Assembly (NCBI GenBank): GCA_902761355.1 | Contig: CACWJY010000012.1 | Coordinates: forward strand, 1-64,000 | From: Fibrobacter succinogenes | GTDB taxonomy: Bacteria; Fibrobacterota; Fibrobacteria; Fibrobacterales; Fibrobacteraceae | Length of the DNA stretch: 64,000 nucleotides | Direction: 5' to 3' | Part shown: positions 18,025 through 26,007 of the stretch, piece by piece | Position numbering within the stretch: position 1 is the stretch's first letter | How the letters are laid out: each line of letters starts with the position of its first letter | The notes under the pieces: model-generated | What the model was told of the DNA's origin: nothing | Databases searched by the model: none | Seen by the model: only the letters and a program-made list of their open reading frames with translations | Translations under genes and position numbers: made by a program

Positions 18025-19323
18025 ATGGAATCCGAAAACAAGTCCTACACCGTCACGCAATACATGAAAGCCCTCAAGCAGAAGGTAGAATCCACCCCTG
18101 CCGTTTGGGTTCGTGGCGTAATCACCCAAATAAACGAGAAATCAAAAATCGTTTACCTAAGCATTGCGGACTTTGAAGAAGGGAACGTGAACCCGTTGGC
18201 AACGGTTCCCTTATATTGTTTCGGAGCAAAATTTGCGGCCATCCGCGCCAAAGTCGAAAATTACCCGCAACCGTTCACCCTTAAGGAACAACTCAAGGTC
18301 AGTTTTTTAATTAAGGCCGACCTGTACGTACCTTATGGAAAACTGCAGGCACAAATTCTAGACATAGACCCTATTTACACGTTAGGCGAGCTAGCCCTTA
18401 CCAAGAGCGCCATTTTAAAGCGACTTGCGCTCGAAGGCTTACTCGAAAAGAACAAGGCATTGACGCTTGCCGACGTTCCGATCCGTGTGGGACTAATTAC
18501 CGGTGAAGGCACTGCTGCATACAAGGATTTTACCACTAAGCTTGCCGAATCGCCTTTTAATTTCAAGATAAAAACAGCCTATGCCAAGATGCAGGGCGCC
18601 GATACCGAGCCAACGGTTCTTGCCGCCCTCGAAGAACTTGCCAAAGATTCAGAGCTTGACGTAGTATGCATTATCCGCGGTGGCGGTAGCAAGACCGACC
18701 TAAACTTTTTCGATAGCGAAGCCTTATGTCGCGCCGTCGCCAACTTTCCGTTACCCGTGTTCACTGGCATCGGTCATGAAATCGACCGCAGCTTATTGGA
18801 CGAAGTCGCCTACCAGTCCTGCATTACGCCGACCGACACTGCAAAGCGCCTGATTGACCGCGTTGCTGACAGCTGGAACAGCATGCTTTCACTTGCACAA
18901 GACATTGCATTACAGACAAAAGAAGCTCTTGTCACGGTCAACCACGATTTGACCAATAAGGGAAACCGTCTACAACAAAAAGTCAACGCGCTTATTCAAA
19001 AAGAGGCTATGAAACTTTCGCTCTATAAGGGCAACCTGCAAAAGGACTTGCAGTTTATCTTTAGAGGCGAGCGCGAACGCATCGCCCGCAACAGCGAAGG
19101 TTTACATCAGGGTTCTCGCAAAATTCTAGATCTTGAGAAATCAAAGTTCAACCTCATTGAACTCCGCGTAAAAAATGCCGACCCCGAAACGACACTTTCC
19201 AAGGGCTACACACTTACACTCGACGCCAACGGCAAATTCGTGCGCAACAAGAACCAGCTCAAGCCGGGCGATACGCTAACGACCAAGTTTAAGGACGGCA
19301 GCGTACAATCAGTTGTGAAATAG
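18025..19323 (+). CDS. xseA: Exodeoxyribonuclease VII large subunit
   Basis: 432 aa. N-terminal OB-fold region (VWVRGVITQINEKSKIVYLSIAD), then the catalytic domain with the VCIIRGGGSKTDLNFFD motif and PVFTGIGHEIDRSLLD, a coiled-coil middle and the terminal SKGYTLTLDANGKFV region. It degrades single-stranded DNA together with XseB; no xseB is seen within the window. A TATATT box lies 7 nt before the ATG, which implies a leaderless mRNA. Confidence 0.93.
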   Translation: MESENKSYTVTQYMKALKQKVESTPAVWVRGVITQINEKSKIVYLSIADFEEGNVNPLATVPLYCFGAKFAAIRAKVENYPQPFTLKEQLKVSFLIKADLYVPYGKLQAQILDIDPIYTLGELALTKSAILKRLALEGLLEKNKALTLADVPIRVGLITGEGTAAYKDFTTKLAESPFNFKIKTAYAKMQGADTEPTVLAALEELAKDSELDVVCIIRGGGSKTDLNFFDSEALCRAVANFPLPVFTGIGHEIDRSLLDEVAYQSCITPTDTAKRLIDRVADSWNSMLSLAQDIALQTKEALVTVNHDLTNKGNRLQQKVNALIQKEAMKLSLYKGNLQKDLQFIFRGERERIARNSEGLHQGSRKILDLEKSKFNLIELRVKNADPETTLSKGYTLTLDANGKFVRNKNQLKPGDTLTTKFKDGSVQSVVK

Positions 19324-19325
19324 TG

Positions 19326-19745
19326 TCAAACGCCCCACTGCGGAAGCGAATCTATTTTCTTAAAGCGTTTACTTACAGCATCCAATTCAAAATAACGCAC
19401 GGCATCGCCCAGAGACAGCATCACGTACTTTGGCGAGAGAACCTGCAAATACTTATTCAACTGCACCTGTAAGGCCTGCCACGTATATTCACCGGGAGCC
19501 TTGCATTCCACCAAAAGCCACGGGTGCTTTAAATCACCGGAGGCCTTGAAATCTTGCACTAGCAAATCCACACGGTCATCAGTCTTAGGTTCCACCGTCG
19601 AAAGTGCAAACTCCACCGCAATCAAGTTCTGCGGCACCTTAACCTCGTCCCTTAGGAACTTGATTGTCGCCTGACGCACCCGTTCTTCGGGAGTATCAGG
19701 AACTTCCTTTTGGCGGATGGGGTCATATATCATGCCGTGAATCAT
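19326..19745 (-). CDS. Orphan HsdR_N-type PD-(D/E)xK nuclease-fold protein
   Basis: 139 aa from the ATG at 19745; a TTG three codons earlier is possible. The pattern DDRVDLLVQDF then HPWLLVECKAPGE is the D...E-x-K active site of the type I restriction R-subunit N-terminal domain. There is no helicase region, no hsdM or hsdS, so it is a stand-alone domain, a form common in Bacteroidota and Fibrobacter with unknown role. A TATTTT box lies 7 nt from the ATG, in the same context (TCTATTTTGCGC) as the psd promoter. Confidence 0.8.
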   Translation of the reverse strand: MIHGMIYDPIRQKEVPDTPEERVRQATIKFLRDEVKVPQNLIAVEFALSTVEPKTDDRVDLLVQDFKASGDLKHPWLLVECKAPGEYTWQALQVQLNKYLQVLSPKYVMLSLGDAVRYFELDAVSKRFKKIDSLPQWGV

Positions 19746-19777
19746 GTAGCGCAAAATAGAAAATATTCATTTTTTCC

Positions 19778-19807
19778 TTGACAGTCCCCCACACCTGAAA
19801 GTATATT
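19778..19807 (+). promoter_or_regulatory. Near-consensus sigma-70-type promoter
   Basis: TTGACA (19778-19783), an 18-bp spacer, then TATATT (19802-19807). The expected transcription start falls at about 19813-19816, on or next to the ATG of the leader reading frame. Confidence 0.8.
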
Positions 19808-19814
19808 TAGTGTC

Positions 19815-19928
19815 ATGAATAAAATCTTTGGACAGCTTTTTATCGCAGCAGCAGCGATCGCAGCAAGCCCGGCAGCAGCCCGAGCTATGGTGGGGCTGTC
19901 CAGAGAAACAAAAATCTGTAAAGCGTAA
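19815..19928 (+). CDS. Alanine-rich leader peptide, 37 aa (candidate)
   Basis: Starts at ATG 19815, 7 nt after a TATATT box, and stops with TAA at 19926-19928. Eleven of its 37 codons are alanine, including a run of four at codons 11-14, then 16-17, 20-22 and 24. The frame runs through segments 1 and 2 of the leader RNA described at 19826-19990. Two readings are possible: a ribosome-stalling leader peptide sensing alanyl-tRNA, or a tiny secreted peptide, since the same residues look like a signal peptide ending in an Ala-rich cleavage site. The RNA pairing favours the first. Confidence 0.6.
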   Translation: MNKIFGQLFIAAAAIAASPAAARAMVGLSRETKICKA

Positions 19929-19990
19929 CGCGAAAAAAACAGATTAAAAGTTTCAAGGGCAGCCCCGTAAAAGGCAGCCCTATTTTTATA
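19826..19990 (+). ncRNA. Candidate attenuator leader with competing hairpins
   Basis: Four segments compete. Segment 1 (19826-19836) pairs with segment 2 (19895-19905) over 11 bp with one G-U. Segment 2 (19892-19901) also pairs with segment 3 (19957-19966) over 10 bp with one G-U. Segment 3 (19956-19964) pairs with segment 4 (19973-19981) over 8 bp with one A-A mismatch. A further 7-bp hairpin (19913-19919 with 19939-19945) sits between segments 2 and 3. This is the 1:2, 2:3, 3:4 order of amino-acid operon attenuators. A ribosome halted at Ala codons 11-14 would cover segment 1 and leave 2 free for 3. Confidence 0.65.
19956..19987 (+). terminator. Attenuator terminator (segments 3:4)
   Basis: The AGGGC-A-GCC stem with its partner GGC-A-GCCCT closes an 8-nt loop (19965-19972). 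It is followed by ATTTTT (19982-19987). It ends about 110 nt before the aminotransferase start. Confidence 0.65.
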
Positions 19991-20047
19991 CCCATTTTAA
20001 CCATCAACCATACGGAAAACGAACTTTCTTAAAAAAATATATTCTAT

Positions 20048-20077
20048 TATTACAATGTAATATAACGAAAATTTTCG
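20048..20077. promoter_or_regulatory. Two palindromes upstream of the aminotransferase
   Basis: TATTACA-A-TGTAATA (20048-20062) and the perfect 12-bp palindrome CGAAAATTTTCG (20066-20077) lie between the leader terminator and the AGGAG ribosome site. They could be operators of a second, internal promoter; TAATAT at 20058-20063 could be its -10. The binding protein is unknown. Confidence 0.4.
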
Positions 20078-20098
20078 ATCCCTATACAGGAGCATAAA

Positions 20099-21400
20099 AT
20101 GCGCAGAAGATTATTGAGCGAAGGTGCCAAAGAACTTTCTTACGAAATCCGTGAAATCGTGAAGAAGGCAAACCAGCTCAAAGCACTCGGTCTCCCGATT
20201 CACTGGGAAAACATCGGCGACCCCATTGAAAAGAAGTGCCAAATCCCCGACTGGATTAAGGATATTGTCGTTGACCTCGCCCGTACCAACCGCAGCTACG
20301 GTTACTGTCCCTCCAAGGGCATGCTCGAAACCCGCGAATTCTTGGTAAAAGAAAACAACAAGTTGGGTGGTACCCAGATTAACGTGGACGACATCGTGTT
20401 CTTTAACGGCCTCGGTGACGCCATCGCCACCATTTACAGCCTGCTCTCTATGAACACCCGCATTATCGGACCGGCTCCGGCTTATTCTACACACAGCTCT
20501 GCCGAAGCGGCTCACGCCCACACGGCTCCGATCACCTACCGTTTGCAGCCGGAAAATCATTGGTATCCGGATCTGGAAGAACTTGAAAACAAGGTGAAGT
20601 ACAATCCGAGCATTGCGGGCATCCTGATTTTGAACCCGGACAATCCGACGGGCATGGTTTACCCGCTCGACATTCTCCAGAAAATTGTAGACATCGCCAA
20701 GCGCTACGGTCTGTTCATTATTTGCGACGAAATCTACAACAAGATTACGTACAATGGAGCTCACGCCTACGCTCTTGCCGAATACATCGGGGACGTTCCG
20801 GGTATCGCTCTCAAGGGTATTTCTAAGGAATACCCGTGGCCGGGTGCTCGTTGCGGCTGGGCCGAATACTACAACCGTGACAAGGACGAACAGTTCGACG
20901 CTTTCTGCCGCGCCATCGACAACGCCAAGATGGTGGAAGTCTGCTCGACCACGCTCCCGCAGATGACGATTCCGCGCGTATTGGGTGATCCTCGCTTTAA
21001 GGAACACCGCACCGCCCTGAACGAAAAGATTGGGCGCCGTAGCGCCATCATCAACGAAATCCTTTCCGACATTCCGGAACTGTATTTCAACCCGACCTAC
21101 GGTGCATTCTACAACACCATCATCTTCCGCGAAGGAACATTGAACAGCCACCAGACCTTGAAGATCGACAACCCGATTATCAAGAAGAAAGTGGAAGAAT
21201 GGTGCAGCAAGACCAACAACCTGGACTACCGCTTCGTTTACTACCTGTTGGGCGCAAAGGGGATTTGCGTTGTGCCTAGCACCAGTTTCTGCACGGATTT
21301 GAAGGGATTCCGTGTGACGCTTCTGGAAGAAGACGAAGAGGAACTGCGCGAAGTGTTCACCACGATCCATGACGCGATTGTAGAATACCTACACAGCTAA
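20099..21400 (+). CDS. PLP-dependent class I aminotransferase, AlaA-like
   Basis: 433 aa with AGGAG 6 nt before the ATG. The order of motifs follows the AlaA (glutamate-pyruvate aminotransferase) type: YEIREIVKKANQL and ENIGDP at the N-terminus, SYGYCPSKGMLETREF, LILNPDNPTGMVYP, IICDEIYNKI, and ALKGISKEYPWPGARCGW, in which the Lys is expected to bind PLP and the Arg the carboxylate. Alanine synthesis is the best guess from family resemblance and from the alanine-rich leader upstream. A GC-rich hairpin follows the stop. Confidence 0.8.
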   Translation: MRRRLLSEGAKELSYEIREIVKKANQLKALGLPIHWENIGDPIEKKCQIPDWIKDIVVDLARTNRSYGYCPSKGMLETREFLVKENNKLGGTQINVDDIVFFNGLGDAIATIYSLLSMNTRIIGPAPAYSTHSSAEAAHAHTAPITYRLQPENHWYPDLEELENKVKYNPSIAGILILNPDNPTGMVYPLDILQKIVDIAKRYGLFIICDEIYNKITYNGAHAYALAEYIGDVPGIALKGISKEYPWPGARCGWAEYYNRDKDEQFDAFCRAIDNAKMVEVCSTTLPQMTIPRVLGDPRFKEHRTALNEKIGRRSAIINEILSDIPELYFNPTYGAFYNTIIFREGTLNSHQTLKIDNPIIKKKVEEWCSKTNNLDYRFVYYLLGAKGICVVPSTSFCTDLKGFRVTLLEEDEEELREVFTTIHDAIVEYLHS

Positions 21401-21407
21401 AAACGCC

Positions 21408-21427
21408 CCCCGGAGTAAAATCCGGGG
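21408..21427. terminator. Terminator-like hairpin after the aminotransferase
   Basis: CCCCGGA (21408-21414) and TCCGGGG (21421-21427) form a 7-bp stem with a GTAAAA loop. On the plus strand there is only ACACCTTT after it; on the minus strand it is followed by GGCGTTTTT. Confidence 0.5.
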
Positions 21428-21472
21428 ACACCTTTGGTGGTTAGACGGAGCAACAAAATTGAAGGAGAGGGT

Positions 21473-22540
21473 ATGAAAAGAACGAGCGCTTATATCATAG
21501 CAGGAGTGTTGCTCTTTGCTCTGTCGGTGTTTTGCGGATGCGATAAACACGAGCTTCAGCACCCCAAGTCGATTACTGTAATGATTTACAGTGAATACAT
21601 CGACCCCGAAATGATTACCGACTTCCAGATGAAAACAGGCTACAAGCTGCAGTTGGAACTCTACGAAGCCCAAGAAGATATGCTTGCCAAGCTCCAAGCA
21701 AAGGATAGCAACAAATACGATGTCATTATAGCCTCGGATGTAGTCATTCAACAGATGATTCAACAAGGGCTCATTGCCCCCATCGACACAAACAAAATTC
21801 CAAACCGCGAAAACATCGCCGACCAATTCAAAAGTCCTAGTTACGATCCGACCAACACCTACACACTCCCTTACCTGTGGGGCACAACCGGCATCCTTTA
21901 TCGAGATTCTACCATCGACGCAAATCATGCCAGCTACAGCATGTTATTCGATACAAAAAAGACCAAGGGCAGTTTTAGTTTGTTAGAAGAATCTCGTTCA
22001 ATGCTTTCGATGGCCCTTTTGGCAAAAGGTTTCAGCGCAAACAGCACTAAGCCTTCCGAAATCAACGAAGCCGTCGAGCTCATTCTAAAAGCAAAAAAAG
22101 ACTTACGTTTCTTGGGCTTTGACGGTTCTGTCAGCGGCAAAGACAAAGTCCTTTCGGGCATGGCCTGGGCAGCAATCGTATTCAACGGCGAAGCGATGGC
22201 GGCAATTGACGAAGACCCTACGCTTCAATTTGCAATCCCTAAAGAAGGAAGCTTTATGTGGGTAGACGCAATGACACTCAGCAGCAAAGCCCAGAATGTC
22301 GAAGGTGCATACGCCTTCATGAACTACATTCTAGATGCCAAGAATGGGGCCCAACTAGCAAAGTTCATCAACTATGCAACGCCAAACAAGGCTTCCCTCA
22401 AGGTCATGGACAACGATTTCAAGAACAACCGAGTCATCAACCCCACCAAAGAAGAAATTGACCGCATGGTATTCTTACGCGATCTGGGTGATGCATCCCA
22501 AATTTTTGACACCGCTTGGGCGTTAATCAAAACAAAATAA
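21473..22540 (+). CDS. PotD-like solute-binding lipoprotein, orphan
   Basis: 355 aa from the ATG at 21473, which is preceded by GGAGAGG. The lipobox VFCGC follows an N-terminal hydrophobic stretch. SITVMIYSEYIDPEMITDFQ, KYDVIIASDVVIQQMIQQGLI, TLPYLWGTTGILYR and the AYAFMNYILD region match the spermidine/putrescine-binding (PotD/PotF) fold. No PotA, PotB or PotC homologue is next to it, so the transporter is either elsewhere or the protein acts alone. It ends 3 bp before the xth stop on the other strand. Confidence 0.8.
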   Translation: MKRTSAYIIAGVLLFALSVFCGCDKHELQHPKSITVMIYSEYIDPEMITDFQMKTGYKLQLELYEAQEDMLAKLQAKDSNKYDVIIASDVVIQQMIQQGLIAPIDTNKIPNRENIADQFKSPSYDPTNTYTLPYLWGTTGILYRDSTIDANHASYSMLFDTKKTKGSFSLLEESRSMLSMALLAKGFSANSTKPSEINEAVELILKAKKDLRFLGFDGSVSGKDKVLSGMAWAAIVFNGEAMAAIDEDPTLQFAIPKEGSFMWVDAMTLSSKAQNVEGAYAFMNYILDAKNGAQLAKFINYATPNKASLKVMDNDFKNNRVINPTKEEIDRMVFLRDLGDASQIFDTAWALIKTK

Positions 22541-22543
22541 GCG

Positions 22544-23362
22544 TTAAATTCGATTTGCCGTTTCAGAATTAGCAATCGGAAGCGGTGCAAACGGCGGTTC
22601 CAACTCAATGCTAATCGGACAATGATCCGAACCCATGACATTGTGGTGGATATCAGCACTTACAATATTGGGAACTAGGCCTTCGTCGACAAAAGCATAG
22701 TCGATACGCCACCCCACATTACGCTTGCGGGCCCCAAAACGATTCGACCACCACGAGTAGCGGTCACGTTCATCGGGGTGTAGCTTACGGAACGAATCTA
22801 CAAAACCGTTTTCGACGTACTTGTCCATCCAGGCTCGTTCAATCGGCAAGAAGCCGCTTACATCGGCGTTTTCCTTAGGACGCGCAATATCGATTTCTTT
22901 ATGGCAGGTATTGTAATCACCCACCGTTACCACATGCTTACCGTCGGCGACCCAACGTTTGCAGTTCTCGAGGAAGGCGTCATAAAAACGGAGCTTGTAA
23001 TCTAGGCGGTCATCACCCTGTCCCCCATTGGGGAAATAAATAGAGTTCAGAACCCAGTCCGGGAACACGAGCTGAATAACGCGGCCTTCTTCATCGAACT
23101 CTTCGATATCGAAACCGTAATTGACTCGGTCGGGTTCAATCTGAGTATATATGCCCACCCCGCTATAGCCTTTCTTGCGACGACACGGATTCCAGTAAGC
23201 AAAATAGCCTTCGGGATTGGCAACTTCTTTGGGAATCTGGTCTACTTCGGCACGGACCTCCTGCAAGCACAGGATATCCGGTTTCGTCGCGGCAAACCAA
23301 TCCGTAAAACCCTTCTTAAGGGCGGAGCGAAGCCCGTTCACGTTCCAGCTATATATATTCAT
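22544..23362 (-). CDS. xth: Exodeoxyribonuclease III (AP endonuclease)
   Basis: 272 aa from the ATG at 23362; the in-frame extension to 23446 is rejected because the protein family begins with MNIYSWNVNGLRSALKKG. Active-site motifs are LCLQEVRAE, GDYNTCHKEIDIARPK, WRIDYAFV and MGSDHCPI. It cuts abasic sites in base-excision repair. A TATTTTTG box 25 nt upstream of the start suggests a short leader. Confidence 0.94.
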   Translation of the reverse strand: MNIYSWNVNGLRSALKKGFTDWFAATKPDILCLQEVRAEVDQIPKEVANPEGYFAYWNPCRRKKGYSGVGIYTQIEPDRVNYGFDIEEFDEEGRVIQLVFPDWVLNSIYFPNGGQGDDRLDYKLRFYDAFLENCKRWVADGKHVVTVGDYNTCHKEIDIARPKENADVSGFLPIERAWMDKYVENGFVDSFRKLHPDERDRYSWWSNRFGARKRNVGWRIDYAFVDEGLVPNIVSADIHHNVMGSDHCPISIELEPPFAPLPIANSETANRI

Positions 23363-23612
23363 TTTAAACCCAATTCTTAATCCGCGCCAAAAATACATTT
23401 TTTTTACTGCACAAATGCATAAAAAAATGACCGAAAAACGAAACAAAGATAAAATCGGCTCAAATCAGGCTATAAGCCCTATTTTGAAAAAATAAGTTTA
23501 CACACAGCCTGCTCAAGAGTGCTTAATCACAAACCGACAGAAATTAATCAAATTTTTCAGTTATTCTAAAGAAAAAATATGCCAAACGAAATAATAAAAT
23601 TATATTTAGCAT

Positions 23613-24197
23613 ATGAAATCATCAATTTTGCTCTTCTCTGGTATTGCTTTCGCCTTCCTTCTTTCCGCCTGCGCCGGTTCAAATTCGGGCGAAAACCTGG
23701 AAGTTCCCACTAACATGCCCCCCATCTGTCGCGAAATAGACTTTGTGGAACAACCCGATATGCGTGAAATGTGCGGCGTCCGTACCGTTAAGACTTTCGC
23801 CTATAAAAACATTCCGCAGCAGCGTTACCTGATTAAGCCTCAAGAAACATCGATCGTTAAATCCGGCAACAAGTTGGAGCTTCGTTTCCAGAACAACCTT
23901 CCGCTATACCTAGACGGACCGATTGCCAACGAAATTGAGTTTAACCAGCAGAAGCGCCTCGAAAAGATTAAAAATACTTACGACTATCACGAAATCTATA
24001 ACAAGGGTGCCGAACGCATTCGAATCTTCAAGATGGGCATCCCGACCGACAAGGGCAATAGCTACGATTTCTGCTTCCGTATTCCCGAAAAGAGGGGTAA
24101 CGCTCGTACCCGTAGCGTCGCCATGGGTAACCATATCGAAGCTTTGAGCTGCGCTGACTTTGACCGCCTCGTTACCGAAAACGCAAAAACGAAGTAG
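23613..24197 (+). CDS. Hypothetical lipoprotein
   Basis: 194 aa. Signal peptide and lipobox (LLSAC) followed by AGSNSGENLEVPTNMPP. Four cysteines in the mature part (ICREI, EMCGV, DFCFR, LSCAD) may form disulfides. I recognise no family. A TATATT box lies 6 nt before the ATG, and a strong terminator follows the stop, so it is a single-gene unit. Confidence 0.7.
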   Translation: MKSSILLFSGIAFAFLLSACAGSNSGENLEVPTNMPPICREIDFVEQPDMREMCGVRTVKTFAYKNIPQQRYLIKPQETSIVKSGNKLELRFQNNLPLYLDGPIANEIEFNQQKRLEKIKNTYDYHEIYNKGAERIRIFKMGIPTDKGNSYDFCFRIPEKRGNARTRSVAMGNHIEALSCADFDRLVTENAKTK

Positions 24198-24225
24198 TCG
24201 ACAGAGCATCGTTCGTTGAACTTAG

Positions 24226-24256
24226 AAAGCCCACAAAAGTGGGCTTTTCTTTTTTG
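24226..24256 (+). terminator. Intrinsic terminator
   Basis: An 8-bp stem (24227-24234 with 24239-24246) around AAAA, followed by TTCTTTTTT. Confidence 0.9.
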
Positions 24257-24333
24257 TTTAAATAACAGCTTTTTTCTAAGCCAATCGTTCTAAGTCCTAA
24301 GTTCTAAATTTCTACATTTGGCGTAGAAAATTC

Positions 24334-25221
24334 ATGGCAGAAAGTAAATACATTCATAACGCCTTAAAACAGGTCCATATCGATACATCGTGCACCTCCG
24401 TTATCGGCTTCTCGATTTCGGGGCTTGCGACTTATATTCAATTCCCAGAATTGGATTTTTGCGTCGATATGGGCGAATGCCCTCTCTCAGCGACATCAAT
24501 TAACCACGTGTTCTTAACGCATGCGCACGGCGACCATGCCCGCTGCTTGATGCGTCACCACAGTCTGCGCAAGATGATGGGCGTTGAACGCGAAAGCATT
24601 TACTACATGCCCGAATGCATTCATAACGGAGCAAGAGAATGGATTCGCGCCGAGGCAATGTTTGAGGGTGTCCCTGAAAGCAAATTCCGCTACCCCGAAA
24701 TCATCCCTGTCAACGCTGGTAGCCTCACGTTCCTTGAACATCGTAAAGACTTGGCCCTAGAAGCATTCGAGGTCAAACACTCTATACCAGCCATGGGTGG
24801 AACCTTATACCATTACAAGAAAAAACTAAAAGAAGAATACCTAGGTAAAACACCAGACGAAATCATCAAATTACGCGAAAGCGGAGTCGAAATTACCCGC
24901 GAGGTCTACGACCCGCTGGTGAGTTTTATGGGAGACTGCCTAGGCGAAAGCCTAATTGAAAACAACCGCGTTTTCCAGTCCAAGGTGCTGATTACGGAAT
25001 GTACATTCCTTGCCCCCGAAGACTACGACATGAGCCATAAAAAGGGACATACGCACATCCGCCAGATTGCAGACGCCTTAAACCGCATGGGCGACCAGGT
25101 AAAGTGCGAGAAGATTATCCTCGCCCACTTTTCGATGAAATATTCCGAGAAATACATCCGAGAAATGATTGCAAAAGAAATTCCGGAGAAGTTTTTAGAC
25201 AGAGTGGTTGCGTTTATATAA
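24334..25221 (+). CDS. Metallo-beta-lactamase-fold RNase Z-like protein
   Basis: 295 aa. The metal motif T-H63-A-H65-G-D67-H68 follows a beta-sandwich start (CVDMGECPLSATSINHVFLTHAHGD). Further likely ligands are in FMGDCLGES and ILAHFSMKYSE. The family includes tRNase Z, which trims tRNA 3' ends, and position next to trmB fits tRNA work, but substrate specificity is not shown by the sequence. A TACATTTG box lies 13 nt before the ATG. Confidence 0.8.
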   Translation: MAESKYIHNALKQVHIDTSCTSVIGFSISGLATYIQFPELDFCVDMGECPLSATSINHVFLTHAHGDHARCLMRHHSLRKMMGVERESIYYMPECIHNGAREWIRAEAMFEGVPESKFRYPEIIPVNAGSLTFLEHRKDLALEAFEVKHSIPAMGGTLYHYKKKLKEEYLGKTPDEIIKLRESGVEITREVYDPLVSFMGDCLGESLIENNRVFQSKVLITECTFLAPEDYDMSHKKGHTHIRQIADALNRMGDQVKCEKIILAHFSMKYSEKYIREMIAKEIPEKFLDRVVAFI

Positions 25222-25234
25222 TAGAGTTTAAGTT

Positions 25235-25969
25235 ATGACCGAAGATACACAAATCGAAAACGAAACAGAAAAAGACGTGGTGATTCCCGAATTTTACCGC
25301 GATCTGAAAGAAGATCCAGAATTCAAGGGTTTGTGGCACTATGTGTTCCGTACCCACGGAGACCGCAAGCCGATAGCAACGCCAGACGGACTCCCTCACA
25401 AAATTGACTTCAACTGGAAAGACATGTTCCCGAACATGGGCGAACACGTGGAAGTAGAAATCGGAAGCGGCAAGGGCGGATTCCTTTCGGAATATGCACC
25501 TAAACACCCCGACACCGTGATTATGGGTAGCGAATGGGACTACACCTGGGCCAAGTTTGCACAACGCAAAATGGACAAGGCAGGAGCCCTCGCCAACGCC
25601 ACCATGCTTCGCGGCGACGTATTTTTCTTTTTGCGCGACTGCGTCAAGGATAACACGGTGGATGCCTTCCATATGTATTTCCCGGACCCGTGGCCGAAAG
25701 AACGTCATCACAAAAACCGCCTTTTGCGCCCGGACTTCTTGGTAGAAGTGGCCCGCGTCTTAAAGCCCGGCAAGAGAATCTTCTACTGGGGTACAGACCA
25801 CCAGGAATACAACGAAGTCGCCCTCGAGGTCTTTGACAACTTTAAGGGATGCAAAATTCTGGAACGCAATACGGCCGAGCCTACCGAAGGCATCATGACC
25901 GGATTCGAAAAGAAATACCGCAAAGAAGGCCGCCCCATCTACCGAAGTGTCGTTGAATTCGAAAAATGA
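25235..25969 (+). CDS. trmB: tRNA (guanine-N7-)-methyltransferase
   Basis: 244 aa. SAM-binding VEVEIGSGKGGFL, then FHMYFPDPWPKERHHKNRLL, the TrmB signature, and a C-terminal TGFEKKYRKEGRPIYR. It makes m7G46 in tRNA. The gene starts 13 bp after the RNase Z-like gene and is very likely co-transcribed. An N-terminal extension of about 40 residues, rich in acidic residues, precedes the core. Confidence 0.94.
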   Translation: MTEDTQIENETEKDVVIPEFYRDLKEDPEFKGLWHYVFRTHGDRKPIATPDGLPHKIDFNWKDMFPNMGEHVEVEIGSGKGGFLSEYAPKHPDTVIMGSEWDYTWAKFAQRKMDKAGALANATMLRGDVFFFLRDCVKDNTVDAFHMYFPDPWPKERHHKNRLLRPDFLVEVARVLKPGKRIFYWGTDHQEYNEVALEVFDNFKGCKILERNTAEPTEGIMTGFEKKYRKEGRPIYRSVVEFEK

Positions 25970-26007
25970 CACTTAGTGTCAAGCTAAATTGCTAATTTAT
26001 TTGCCGT

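Noticed and set aside
19326..19745. Remnant of a type I restriction system
   Set aside because: Stand-alone HsdR_N proteins are common in this group and the frame is intact. No hsdM or hsdS fragments are present.
19892..19966. Possible tmRNA or tRNA-like ends (GGGGCTG with CAGCCCC)
   Set aside because: No tRNA-like T-arm, no resume frame and too short. The pairing is better explained by the attenuator.
20111..21370. 419-codon minus-strand frame opposite the aminotransferase
   Set aside because: Antisense shadow; the plus frame has PLP motifs and an AGGAG site.
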